DNA from: Microbacterium sp. MYb45
GTDB taxonomy: Bacteria > Actinomycetota > Actinomycetes > Actinomycetales > Microbacteriaceae
Direction: 5' to 3'
Assembly: GCF_002979655.1 (NCBI RefSeq)
Contig: NZ_PCPG01000006.1
Location: 1 to 64,000, forward strand
Length of the DNA: 64,000 nt
Part shown: positions 49,457-56,749 of the stretch, in pieces
Layout of the letters: each line of letters begins with the position of its first letter
How positions within the stretch are numbered: the first letter of the stretch is position 1
Notes under the pieces: model-generated
Seen by the model: the letters and a program-made list of their open reading frames with translations, nothing else
What the model was told of the DNA's origin: nothing
Database searches by the model: none
Translations under genes and position numbers: made by a program

Positions 49457-49462
49457 CAGACT
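49457..49462 (+). promoter_or_regulatory. -10 hexamer of the 149-residue protein gene
   Basis: Reads CAGACT, 6 bases before ATG 49469. Confidence 0.4.
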
Positions 49463-49468
49463 GAGTGC

Positions 49469-49918
49469 ATGGTGACGTTGCTGCTGGACCAGACGCAACT
49501 CGAAGTCGTGCTCTCGCCGCTCGAACGGGCCGCCACCTTCCACCGTGAGAACGTCCGCATCGCGCGCGACACCATCACCAAGGTCCAGCTCACGGATGAC
49601 GCGTGGACGTGGCTGCGGGGCGTCCCGAACCCCGGCACGCACATCCCCGGCATCCTCGCCGCCGGCAGTTGGAAGGCGGCCGGCAGCCTGGACTTCGTGC
49701 TGATCCGCAAGCGTCGCCCGAGCGTCGTGATCGACCTCGAGGGCGACGCGCAGTACCGCCGCCTGATCCTGACCACGCGGCACGGGCTCGCGCTCACTCA
49801 GGCGTTGCGCCTCGATGTGTCCGCGGAGCCGGCAGACGTCGAGGAGATCGTCGCGACCTCGCCCACCGCCGTCCCGAAGGGCAGCCGTCGGCCGGTCATC
49901 CGTCCCCGACCTGCCTGA
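49469..49918 (+). CDS. Small beta-rich protein, possibly PH-like, function unknown
   Basis: A 149-residue soluble protein. Its alternating hydrophobic pattern (LEVVLSPLERAATFHRENVR, IARDTITKVQLTDDAWTWLR, SLDFVLIRKRRPSVVIDLEG, YRRLILTTRHGLALTQAL) resembles a bacterial pleckstrin-homology-like barrel, but this is only an impression. No signal peptide or membrane helix. It has its own -10 hexamer and a strong terminator at 49960-49996, so it is probably monocistronic. Confidence 0.7.
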   Translation: MVTLLLDQTQLEVVLSPLERAATFHRENVRIARDTITKVQLTDDAWTWLRGVPNPGTHIPGILAAGSWKAAGSLDFVLIRKRRPSVVIDLEGDAQYRRLILTTRHGLALTQALRLDVSAEPADVEEIVATSPTAVPKGSRRPVIRPRPA

Positions 49919-49959
49919 CGACGGCGTCGACGGCTGCGGTCGCCCCTGACCGAACAGAG

Positions 49960-49996
49960 GAACGCCCTCCGCGACCATGTGGTCGGGAGGGCGTTC
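49960..49996. terminator. Strong stem-loop terminator between convergent genes
   Basis: A stem of 16 base pairs with one bulged G (arms 49960-49976 and 49981-49996) and an ATGT loop. Serves the 149-residue gene and probably the ABC ATPase on the other strand. Confidence 0.8.
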
Positions 49997-50019
49997 TCGG
50001 TTCTCATCGGCGACGAGAG

Positions 50020-52116
50020 TCAGCCGTGGTGGTTCTCGCCACCTTCGTGCTCATCTCCGTCATGATGCTCGTCGCTGCCGGACTGGGCGTCGGCGTCGGA
50101 CTCGCCATCTGCGGAGGCGGCCTCCTCGGCGGGAGTCTCCTCCGGGGCGGACTCGTCGTCGGTCGCCTCATCGGACGCGGCCAGCGGCACCGTGTCGATG
50201 ACGCCGGTGGATGCGATGCTCCAGTGCGCGCTCTCGGTCGAGGCGTCGTCCGCCGATTCCGGGCTGAGGGGGTAGTCCTTCGGCTCGTCCTCGTAATAGG
50301 CGCGAGCGGCTGCGGCCAGCATCGAGCTGACGGCAGCGGAGCGCGGATCCTCGTCGGCGTCCGAGCCATCCGAGTCGTCGTGGTCCGAGTCGTCGCGGTC
50401 CGCGGTGTCGTCTTCTGCGCCGTCGTGGTCGGCATCGGAAGCGTCAGCGAGATCGGAGAAGATCTCGACACCCGTGTGCTCGACCTCGGACGCATCCTCG
50501 TCCAGCGGCGTGCCCTCGTCGTCTGACGGGCTGTCGCCGGTGCTCACGTCGTCGGTGGCTTCGGGTGCACCCGCCGCGCCGTCGGCGGTGGCTTCGACGT
50601 CGGCAGGCTGCTGCTCGGAAGCGTCATCAGCGGTGTGCTCGTCGTCGGATGTGTCGAAGATCTCGGCGACGCTGTGACGTGCCTCGTCGGTGGACGTGGG
50701 TGCGTCGGCCGCGACCGGAGCCGCCGCCCCGAACAGGATCTCGTCGAAGGACCGTGCCGTGGGCGCGGTGGTCTCGGATTCGGATTCGGATTCGGATTCG
50801 GATTCGTCGCCGGTCGCCTCGTCGCCGGTTGCCTCGTCCGCGGTGGCCTCGTCCGCACTCGCTCCGTCGGTGTCGTCGGCGGCCTCGACGGGCGCGGCGT
50901 TCTCCGCGTCGTCGGCGGGAGCCTCTTCGGCGGGAACTTCTTCGGCGGACTCGTCGGTGAGAGGCTCGTCGCCCGCCTCTTCCTCGGAGTCGTCGTCGGC
51001 GCGGGCGGTGCCCACTGCCGCGAGATCGTCTGCCACGGCCTCATCGGCGGGAGCGGCGGCGACCTCGGCCGCCCATGCTGCCGCTGCGGCGACGGGGATC
51101 GCGACCACGGACTCGTTCGGCGCGAGGGTGGCGTCGGCGGCCAGAGCCTCGGCGGCCACGGGCGGCGCGATCGGTGCCGGTGCCGGTGCCGGTACCTGGG
51201 CCGGGTAGGCGGGCGGCGCGTGCCTACCGCCGCGCATCAGGTCGATGAAGACGTCTTCCAGCGTCGGTCCGCGCTGCACGAGCGTGCTCAGCGCGATGCC
51301 TGCGTCGGCGGCCACTGCGCCGACCGTGCCGGCGTCGCCGCCGCGGACGGTCAGGCCCGAGCGCAGCACCTCGATGTCGAATCCGGCTGCGGAGAGCGCA
51401 GCGCTGAGCGCATCGCGGTCGGCGGCGTCGACGATGACGGAGCCGCCCTTCGGGTCGGCCAGCGTCTCGATGCCACTGGCCAGGACCAGCTCGCCCTTCG
51501 ACAGCACGAGCACGTTGTCGGCGACCTGCTCCACCTCGCTGAGGACGTGCGACGATACGAGCACCGTGCGCCCTTCGTCCGCGAGGCGGCGCATCAGCAG
51601 CCGCATCCAGCGGATCCCCTCGGGGTCGAGCCCGTTGGCCGGCTCGTCGAAGACCAGGGCGCCCGGGTCGCCGAGAAGCGCGTGCGCGACGCTGAGCCGC
51701 TGGCGCATGCCGAGCGAGAAACCGCCGATCCGCGAGTCGCCCTCGCCGTCGAGCCCGACCAGCGAGAGGACCTCACCCACGCGCGCCAGCGGCACACCGT
51801 TCGCCTTCGCGGCGATCGTCAGCTGTCGCTCGGCGGTGCGGCGCGGGCGGTAGGCGGTCTCTTCCAGCACGGCACCGATCGTGCGCAGCGGCTGGCGGAG
51901 TTCGCCGTAGGCCGTGCCGCCGATCGTCGCGGTTCCGGAGGTGGCGCGCACCTGACCGAGCAGGATGCGCAGCGTGGTGGTCTTGCCGGCTCCGTTGGGG
52001 CCGAGGAAGGCGGTGACGGCACCCGGCTCGACGCGCGCGGAGAAGTCCGAGACGGCGGTCACCTCATTGAAGCGCTTCGTCACGTGCGTGAACTCCAGCA
52101 CCTGTCCTTCGGGCAT
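50020..52116 (-). CDS. ABC transporter ATPase with a roughly 400-residue acidic C-terminal tail
   Basis: A 698-residue protein. Residues 1-295 form a standard ABC exporter-type ATPase: Walker A FLGPNGAGKTTTLRI, signature GFSLGMRQRLSVA, Walker B ALVFDEPANGLDPEG and H-loop VLVSSHVLSEVEQ. The rest is a low-complexity acidic region (Asp, Glu, Ala, Ser, Thr), including (SE)5, with a few hydrophobic islands such as SFDEILFG, SVAEIFDT and AAVSSMLAAAARAYYEDEPK. It ends His-rich (DEHHDGDEHEGGENHHG). Relatives are usually about 300 residues. No permease gene is adjacent. ATG at 52116 has GAGAGG upstream; the open frame 22 codons further up is not needed. Confidence 0.88.
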   Translation of the reverse strand: MPEGQVLEFTHVTKRFNEVTAVSDFSARVEPGAVTAFLGPNGAGKTTTLRILLGQVRATSGTATIGGTAYGELRQPLRTIGAVLEETAYRPRRTAERQLTIAAKANGVPLARVGEVLSLVGLDGEGDSRIGGFSLGMRQRLSVAHALLGDPGALVFDEPANGLDPEGIRWMRLLMRRLADEGRTVLVSSHVLSEVEQVADNVLVLSKGELVLASGIETLADPKGGSVIVDAADRDALSAALSAAGFDIEVLRSGLTVRGGDAGTVGAVAADAGIALSTLVQRGPTLEDVFIDLMRGGRHAPPAYPAQVPAPAPAPIAPPVAAEALAADATLAPNESVVAIPVAAAAAWAAEVAAAPADEAVADDLAAVGTARADDDSEEEAGDEPLTDESAEEVPAEEAPADDAENAAPVEAADDTDGASADEATADEATGDEATGDESESESESESETTAPTARSFDEILFGAAAPVAADAPTSTDEARHSVAEIFDTSDDEHTADDASEQQPADVEATADGAAGAPEATDDVSTGDSPSDDEGTPLDEDASEVEHTGVEIFSDLADASDADHDGAEDDTADRDDSDHDDSDGSDADEDPRSAAVSSMLAAAARAYYEDEPKDYPLSPESADDASTESAHWSIASTGVIDTVPLAASDEATDDESAPEETPAEEAASADGESDADAQSGSDEHHDGDEHEGGENHHG
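50776..50805 (-). repeat. Five GGATTC hexanucleotide repeats encoding (SE)5
   Basis: Perfect hexanucleotide array within the acidic tail of the ABC ATPase. Because the unit is six bases, copy-number changes keep the frame. Confidence 0.9.
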
Positions 52117-52212
52117 CGTGACCTCTCGTCGCGTGGAACAGTTCCTCCCTATCCTGCCGGAAAAGCCTGTCGGATCCCGCATTTCGCGCGGAATACCGCC
52201 CTTCGGGAAAGG

Positions 52213-52218
52213 TAGCCT
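52213..52218 (+). promoter_or_regulatory. -10 hexamer of the enoyl-CoA hydratase-type gene
   Basis: Reads TAGCCT, 7 bases before GTG 52226. Confidence 0.5.
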
Positions 52219-52225
52219 GGCACGC

Positions 52226-53287
52226 GTGACCGATTCTCAGGCTGCCTCCCGTGTCCTCGTCCGCACCGAAGGGGCGCTCGGGCGGCTCACCCTCAACCGT
52301 CCGGAGGCGATCAACGCCCTCGACGTGGAGATGATCGGGATCCTCACCGAGACCCTCACCGCATGGCGCGACGACACCGATGTGCAGATCGTGCTGATCG
52401 ACGGCGCGGGGGAGCGCGGCATGTGCGCCGGCGGCGACGTGCGCGCGCTGCACGCGCAGATCGTGGCAGGGCAGGCCGAGCGGACCGCGGAGTTCTTCCG
52501 CGCCGAGTACGCCCTGAACGCGATGATCGCCGAGTACCCGAAGCCGGTCGTCGCCTTCGCGGACGGCATCACCATGGGCGGCGGCATCGGGCTCGCCGGC
52601 CACGCCGCCATCCGCATCGTCACCGAGCGATCGAAGCTCGCGATGCCCGAGACCCGTATCGGCTTCACGCCCGATGTGGGCGGCACCTGGCTGCTCGGGC
52701 GGGCGCCGGGGCGTTTCGGCGAGTACTTCGGGCTCACCGGATCGACGATGAACGGTGCGGATGCCGTGTACCTCGGCTTCGCCGACCACTTCGTGCCGTC
52801 GGAGCGGCTGGAGGCCCTGAGCGAGGCGCTCGCCTTCCGCGCGGACCCGACCGGGCCCAGCGAGATCGTGCTGCTCTTCGACGAGACGCCCGAGCCCACG
52901 CAGCTTCCGGCATCGCGGGAGTGGATCGACGAGGCCTTCTCCGCGCCGACCGTGACCGAGATCGTCGATCGACTGCGCGCGCAGGAGCACACGGATGCCG
53001 CCGCCACGGCCGAACTGCTGGAGGGGCTCGCGCCGACCGGGCTCACCGTGACCCTCGACGCTGTGCGCGAGGCGAGGGAGATGCCGGGTCTGCGCGCGGC
53101 GCTCGAGGGTGAGTACCGACGGGTGCTGTGGTTCGTGAACGAGCATCCTGACCTCGTCGAGGGCATCAGGGCACAGCTGGTCGACAAGGACCGCAACCCG
53201 AAGTGGGATCCGCCGACACTGGCGGAGCTCGCCCCGGATGCCGGTGCCCCCGCACGGGACTACGTGCCGCAGCTCGCCCTGTTCTGA
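52226..53287 (+). CDS. Enoyl-CoA hydratase/isomerase family protein, 3-hydroxyisobutyryl-CoA hydrolase type
   Basis: A 353-residue crotonase-fold protein. The oxyanion segment is MCAGGDVRALHAQI, the second is GITMGGGIGLAGHAAIRIVT, and the catalytic Glu is in LAMPETRIGFTPDVGGTWLL. The length and the C-terminal extension with SLRE-like helices fit the 3-hydroxyisobutyryl-CoA hydrolase branch, which acts in valine breakdown. No other valine-degradation genes are nearby, so the physiological role is uncertain. Divergent from the acidic-tail ATPase and convergent with the GntR gene. Confidence 0.88.
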   Translation: MTDSQAASRVLVRTEGALGRLTLNRPEAINALDVEMIGILTETLTAWRDDTDVQIVLIDGAGERGMCAGGDVRALHAQIVAGQAERTAEFFRAEYALNAMIAEYPKPVVAFADGITMGGGIGLAGHAAIRIVTERSKLAMPETRIGFTPDVGGTWLLGRAPGRFGEYFGLTGSTMNGADAVYLGFADHFVPSERLEALSEALAFRADPTGPSEIVLLFDETPEPTQLPASREWIDEAFSAPTVTEIVDRLRAQEHTDAAATAELLEGLAPTGLTVTLDAVREAREMPGLRAALEGEYRRVLWFVNEHPDLVEGIRAQLVDKDRNPKWDPPTLAELAPDAGAPARDYVPQLALF

Positions 53288-53309
53288 GGTCGCGTCGCGG
53301 GATCCGGCC

Positions 53310-53708
53310 TTACGCGCCCTCGCCGGCCGCGGACGGATCCGGGGTGCGCGTCTGCCAGATCGTCCGGAGCACGTCGACCACGTCATCCGGATCGGCATCG
53401 ACGGATGCGGCCTCCTCGACCAGTTCGCGGATGCGCCGGATCACGGATGCCGGAAGCACACCCGCGGTCTCCGCCACCCGTGTGCCCGCTGCGGTGCGCG
53501 AGATCACGAGCCCCTCGCTCTCGAGCATCTTGTATGCGCGTGCGGCCGTGCCGGGAGCCACACCCAGATCGCTCGCGGTCTGGCGCACCGTCGGCAGCCG
53601 TTCGCCGGCGCCGAGCTGTCCCGACACGATCAGGCCGCGCAGCTGTCGGTAGATGTCGCGAGCTGGATTCGCCTCATCGGCCGGCGACAGCTTCGGGCTC
53701 GGGCTCAC
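53310..53708 (-). CDS. GntR-family regulator, short YtrA-like type
   Basis: A 132-residue regulator. An N-terminal GntR winged helix (about 18-85) reads YRQLRGLIVSGQLGAGERLP, then LGVAPGTAARAYKMLESEGL and ISRTAAGTRVA. A short all-helical C terminus without a large effector domain follows, as in the YtrA branch. Its GTG overlaps the stop of the membrane protein gene (GTGA), so it is the second gene of that unit. An inverted repeat at 54772-54793 could be its operator, giving autoregulation. Confidence 0.88.
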   Translation of the reverse strand: MSPSPKLSPADEANPARDIYRQLRGLIVSGQLGAGERLPTVRQTASDLGVAPGTAARAYKMLESEGLVISRTAAGTRVAETAGVLPASVIRRIRELVEEAASVDADPDDVVDVLRTIWQTRTPDPSAAGEGA

Positions 53709-54754
53709 TGTGCGGCCCTCGATTCGGCGGCCTGCTCGGCGGGGGCGGCGGGACCTGTGCCGTGCGCCAGCTGTGCGGTCACGAGGAACAGGAGCACGAA
53801 CGCGGTGATCTCGAGCGCCGGAGCCACCCAACCGCCGATGGCGGCGAGCTCGCCGTATCGCCAGAACACGTCGTAGGAGTCGCTGCCGCTGTCGCCCTGG
53901 ATCGTGAGCCCGGCGACCGATCCCGCCTCGGCGATGAACCGGAGCGCCCCCGCCAGAGCGAGCAGGGCCGCGGACGCCGCGAGCCGGGCGATCCCGCTCG
54001 CGATGTCGCGGCGCTCCTGCTGCTCGGCGACGACCGTCTCGGGACGGAGGAACGCGCGGGCCGCGTTCGCGTGCAGTGCCGCGACGACGACTCCCACGAG
54101 GGCGGCGGTGCAGATCAGGACGGGGATGCCGTAGGCCCATCCGTAGAACCAGGGGCGGATCGGGTCGATGGTTTCGTTGGGGACGTCGATCTCGAGGTAG
54201 ACGTACGGACCGCCGTTGAGGTTCGACGATGCGAGTCCGGCGAGCAGCGTGGTCGTCGCGAGGGCGAGAAGGGCGAGGGCGGTGCCCACCGACCCCACGC
54301 GGGAGCTGAAGGTCAGCCAGGTCCGGCGCGCGGAGACGACGGGTCGCTCCGGAGGGGTGCTGCCGTGCATGACGATCATCGCCAGCAGGATGGCCACGCC
54401 GACGGATGCCGTGAAGACGGGTGTCGCGTATCGCCACCAGCCGACGACGCCGTTGAGGCTCACGCCGAACATCCCCAGGACGTACCGCGTGATCAGGTTC
54501 TCGGCGATGAAGATCACGATCACGACGATCGCCGCGATGCCGAGGGCGCGGTGCTCCGGCGTATAGCGGGCGGACACCGCGGTGGATGCCGAAGGCGTGA
54601 GCCGGACGCGACCGCGTCGTCGCGCAGCCCCTCGGGGCGAGACGGCGATCCCCACCGCGATGATCGCCGCGAGGATCAGGGAGACCAGCGGCAACGACAG
54701 GAGGCCGCCGAGCAGCTGGATCGGGTCGAGCAGGGATGCGATGTGCGGAAGCAT
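53705..54754 (-). CDS. Polytopic membrane protein linked to the GntR regulator
   Basis: A 349-residue protein with about eight hydrophobic segments and an extracytoplasmic loop rich in Asn/Asp (SSNLNGGPYVYLEIDVPNET). I do not recognise the family; there is no ATPase or transport motif. YtrA-type regulators often lie beside transporters or bacitracin/cell-wall response genes, so a role in the envelope is likely but unproven. No Shine-Dalgarno site is visible before the ATG. A TTGATA/TATGAC pair with 16-base spacing upstream could be its promoter. Confidence 0.72.
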   Translation of the reverse strand: MLPHIASLLDPIQLLGGLLSLPLVSLILAAIIAVGIAVSPRGAARRRGRVRLTPSASTAVSARYTPEHRALGIAAIVVIVIFIAENLITRYVLGMFGVSLNGVVGWWRYATPVFTASVGVAILLAMIVMHGSTPPERPVVSARRTWLTFSSRVGSVGTALALLALATTTLLAGLASSNLNGGPYVYLEIDVPNETIDPIRPWFYGWAYGIPVLICTAALVGVVVAALHANAARAFLRPETVVAEQQERRDIASGIARLAASAALLALAGALRFIAEAGSVAGLTIQGDSGSDSYDVFWRYGELAAIGGWVAPALEITAFVLLFLVTAQLAHGTGPAAPAEQAAESRAAQ

Positions 54755-54771
54755 GGGAGGTCCGTTCTCGG

Positions 54772-54793
54772 TTGTGTCATATGTCTATCACAA
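54772..54793. promoter_or_regulatory. Inverted repeat, candidate GntR operator
   Basis: TTGTG and CACAA arms around 12 bases, 17 bases upstream of the ATG of the membrane protein and overlapping its predicted -10 region. The rest of the 267-base gap to 55021 holds no gene; it must carry the promoter of the ABC exporter. Confidence 0.45.
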
Positions 54794-55021
54794 GTTGTAT
54801 CAACAGGAAAACACAAGAAGCGCTGCGGTCGGGCTCGTCACTTGTTCGCCCGCGTGCAGAAACGGATGATCCCCGGGTGGAGGGGTTCGCTGTCAGCGAA
54901 GGTCAGCCTCGAGGGGGATACGAATGTCCACGGTTCGTGGCACTCTGTCTTGTGGCCGGTTGTCGGTCGGCATCCGTCTGCCGAGAAACCCGCCGTTTCA
55001 TCCTTCCTAGAAAGTTCGCCT

Positions 55022-56749
55022 GTGCTGGGAAAAATCCTCTTCCGCTATCTCTCTCGATACCGGTGGCTGCTGCTCGGCGTGCTGGTGTTCCAGCTCGCCA
55101 GCGCCGCGGCGACCCTCTACCTCCCGCGCCTGAACGCCGACATCATCGACAAGGGTGTCGCCCAGGGTGACACCGCCTACATCTGGGGCACGGGTCTGTT
55201 CATGCTCGCGGTGTCGCTGGGGCAGATCATCGCCTCGGTCACGGCGACCTTCTTCGCCGCGCGCGCCGCGATGGGCGCCGGCCGCGACATCCGCGCCGAC
55301 GTCTTCGGCAAGGTCAGCGGCTTCTCCGAGCGCGAAGTGTCGCAGTTCGGCGCCGGCTCGCTCATCACGCGAAACACCAACGATGTGCAGCAGGTGCAGA
55401 TGCTCGCGATGATGGGCGCCACCATGCTCGTCACCGCCCCGCTGCTCGCGATCGGCGGCATCTTCTTCGCCATCCAGACCAACGTCGGCCTCAGCTGGCT
55501 GATCGCCGTCTCGGTGCCCGCGCTGCTGATCCTGGCCGCGCTCGTGATCGGGCGCATGGTGCCGCTGTTCCGCAGCTACCAGGGCAAGCTCGACAACGTC
55601 AACCGCATCATGCGCGAGCAACTCACCGGTGTGCGCGTCGTGCGCGCCTTCGTGCGCGAACGCATCGAGGAAGAGCGCTTCCGCGGAGCCAACACCGACA
55701 TCATGGTCGTCGGCCGCAAGGTCGGCTCCCTGTTCGTGCTGCTGTTCCCGCTGTTCATGCTCATCCTCAACGTGACCGTCGTCTCGGTCATCTGGTTCGG
55801 CGGCATCGAGGTCAACAACGGCACGGTGCAGGTCGGCACGCTGTTCGCCTTCATGCAGTACATCGGCCAGATCATGGGCGGCGTCATCATGGCGAGCTTC
55901 ATGGCGATGATGATCCCGCGTGCGGCGGTCTCCGCCGAGCGCATCGGCGAGGTGCTCGACTCCGAGTCCACCCTCGTCCGTCCCGAGAACGGCGTCACCG
56001 AGTTCCCGGTGCCCGGAGCAGTGGCGCTCGACGACGTCGAGTTCACCTACCCCGGTGCCGACTCCCCGGTGCTCCGCGGCATCAGCTTCGCGGCCGAGCC
56101 GGGTGAGACGGTCGCGATCGTCGGATCCACCGGTTCCGGCAAGACGACGCTCATCTCGCTCATCCCGCGGCTCTTCGACGTCTCGGGCGGATCCGTGCAC
56201 GTCGGCGGCACGGATGTGCGCGAGGCCGACGTCGAGTCGCTGTGGGACAGCATCGGCCTCGTACCGCAGCGTCCGTTCCTCTTCACCGGCACCGTCGCGT
56301 CGAACCTGCGCTACGGCCGCGAGGAGGCGACCGACGAGGAGCTCTGGCACGCGCTCGACATCGCGCAGGGACGTGACTTCGTCGAGGAGATGCCCGACGG
56401 GCTCGACTCGCGCATCGCCCAGGGCGGCACGAACGTCTCCGGCGGTCAGCGTCAGCGTCTCGCGATCGCGCGTGCGATCGTGCACCAGCCGAAGATCCTC
56501 GTGTTCGACGACTCGTTCTCGGCGCTCGACCTCACCACGGATGCCCGGCTGCGCCAGGCGCTGTGGCGGGAACTCCCGCACGTGACGAAGATCGTGGTCG
56601 CGCAGCGCGTCTCCACGATCACGGACGCCGACCGCATCGTCGTCCTCGACGGCGGCACCATGGTCGGCGTCGGCACGCATGAGCAGCTGCTCGAGACGAA
56701 CGACACCTACCGAGAGATCGTCGAGTCGCAGCTGGGGGTGGACGCATGA
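55022..56749 (+). CDS. ABC exporter half-transporter A (degenerate catalytic site)
   Basis: A 575-residue half-transporter: six membrane helices (about 10-310), then an ATPase. Walker A is IVGSTGSGKTTLIS and the signature is NVSGGQRQRLAIA. Walker B reads ILVFDDSFSALD, with Asp in place of the catalytic Glu. That substitution is typical of the non-hydrolysing site in heterodimeric exporters. GTG at 55022 is chosen because the family starts MLGKILFRYLSRYRW; a long upstream frame is not coding. Its stop overlaps the ATG of partner B (ATGA). Substrate unknown; multidrug or lipid export are both possible. Confidence 0.92.
   Translation: MLGKILFRYLSRYRWLLLGVLVFQLASAAATLYLPRLNADIIDKGVAQGDTAYIWGTGLFMLAVSLGQIIASVTATFFAARAAMGAGRDIRADVFGKVSGFSEREVSQFGAGSLITRNTNDVQQVQMLAMMGATMLVTAPLLAIGGIFFAIQTNVGLSWLIAVSVPALLILAALVIGRMVPLFRSYQGKLDNVNRIMREQLTGVRVVRAFVRERIEEERFRGANTDIMVVGRKVGSLFVLLFPLFMLILNVTVVSVIWFGGIEVNNGTVQVGTLFAFMQYIGQIMGGVIMASFMAMMIPRAAVSAERIGEVLDSESTLVRPENGVTEFPVPGAVALDDVEFTYPGADSPVLRGISFAAEPGETVAIVGSTGSGKTTLISLIPRLFDVSGGSVHVGGTDVREADVESLWDSIGLVPQRPFLFTGTVASNLRYGREEATDEELWHALDIAQGRDFVEEMPDGLDSRIAQGGTNVSGGQRQRLAIARAIVHQPKILVFDDSFSALDLTTDARLRQALWRELPHVTKIVVAQRVSTITDADRIVVLDGGTMVGVGTHEQLLETNDTYREIVESQLGVDA

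Noticed and set aside
53405..56749. A 1114-codon frame reading into exporter half A
   Set aside because: The first 539 codons are antisense to the GntR and membrane protein genes and have no protein features; the exporter starts at GTG 55022.
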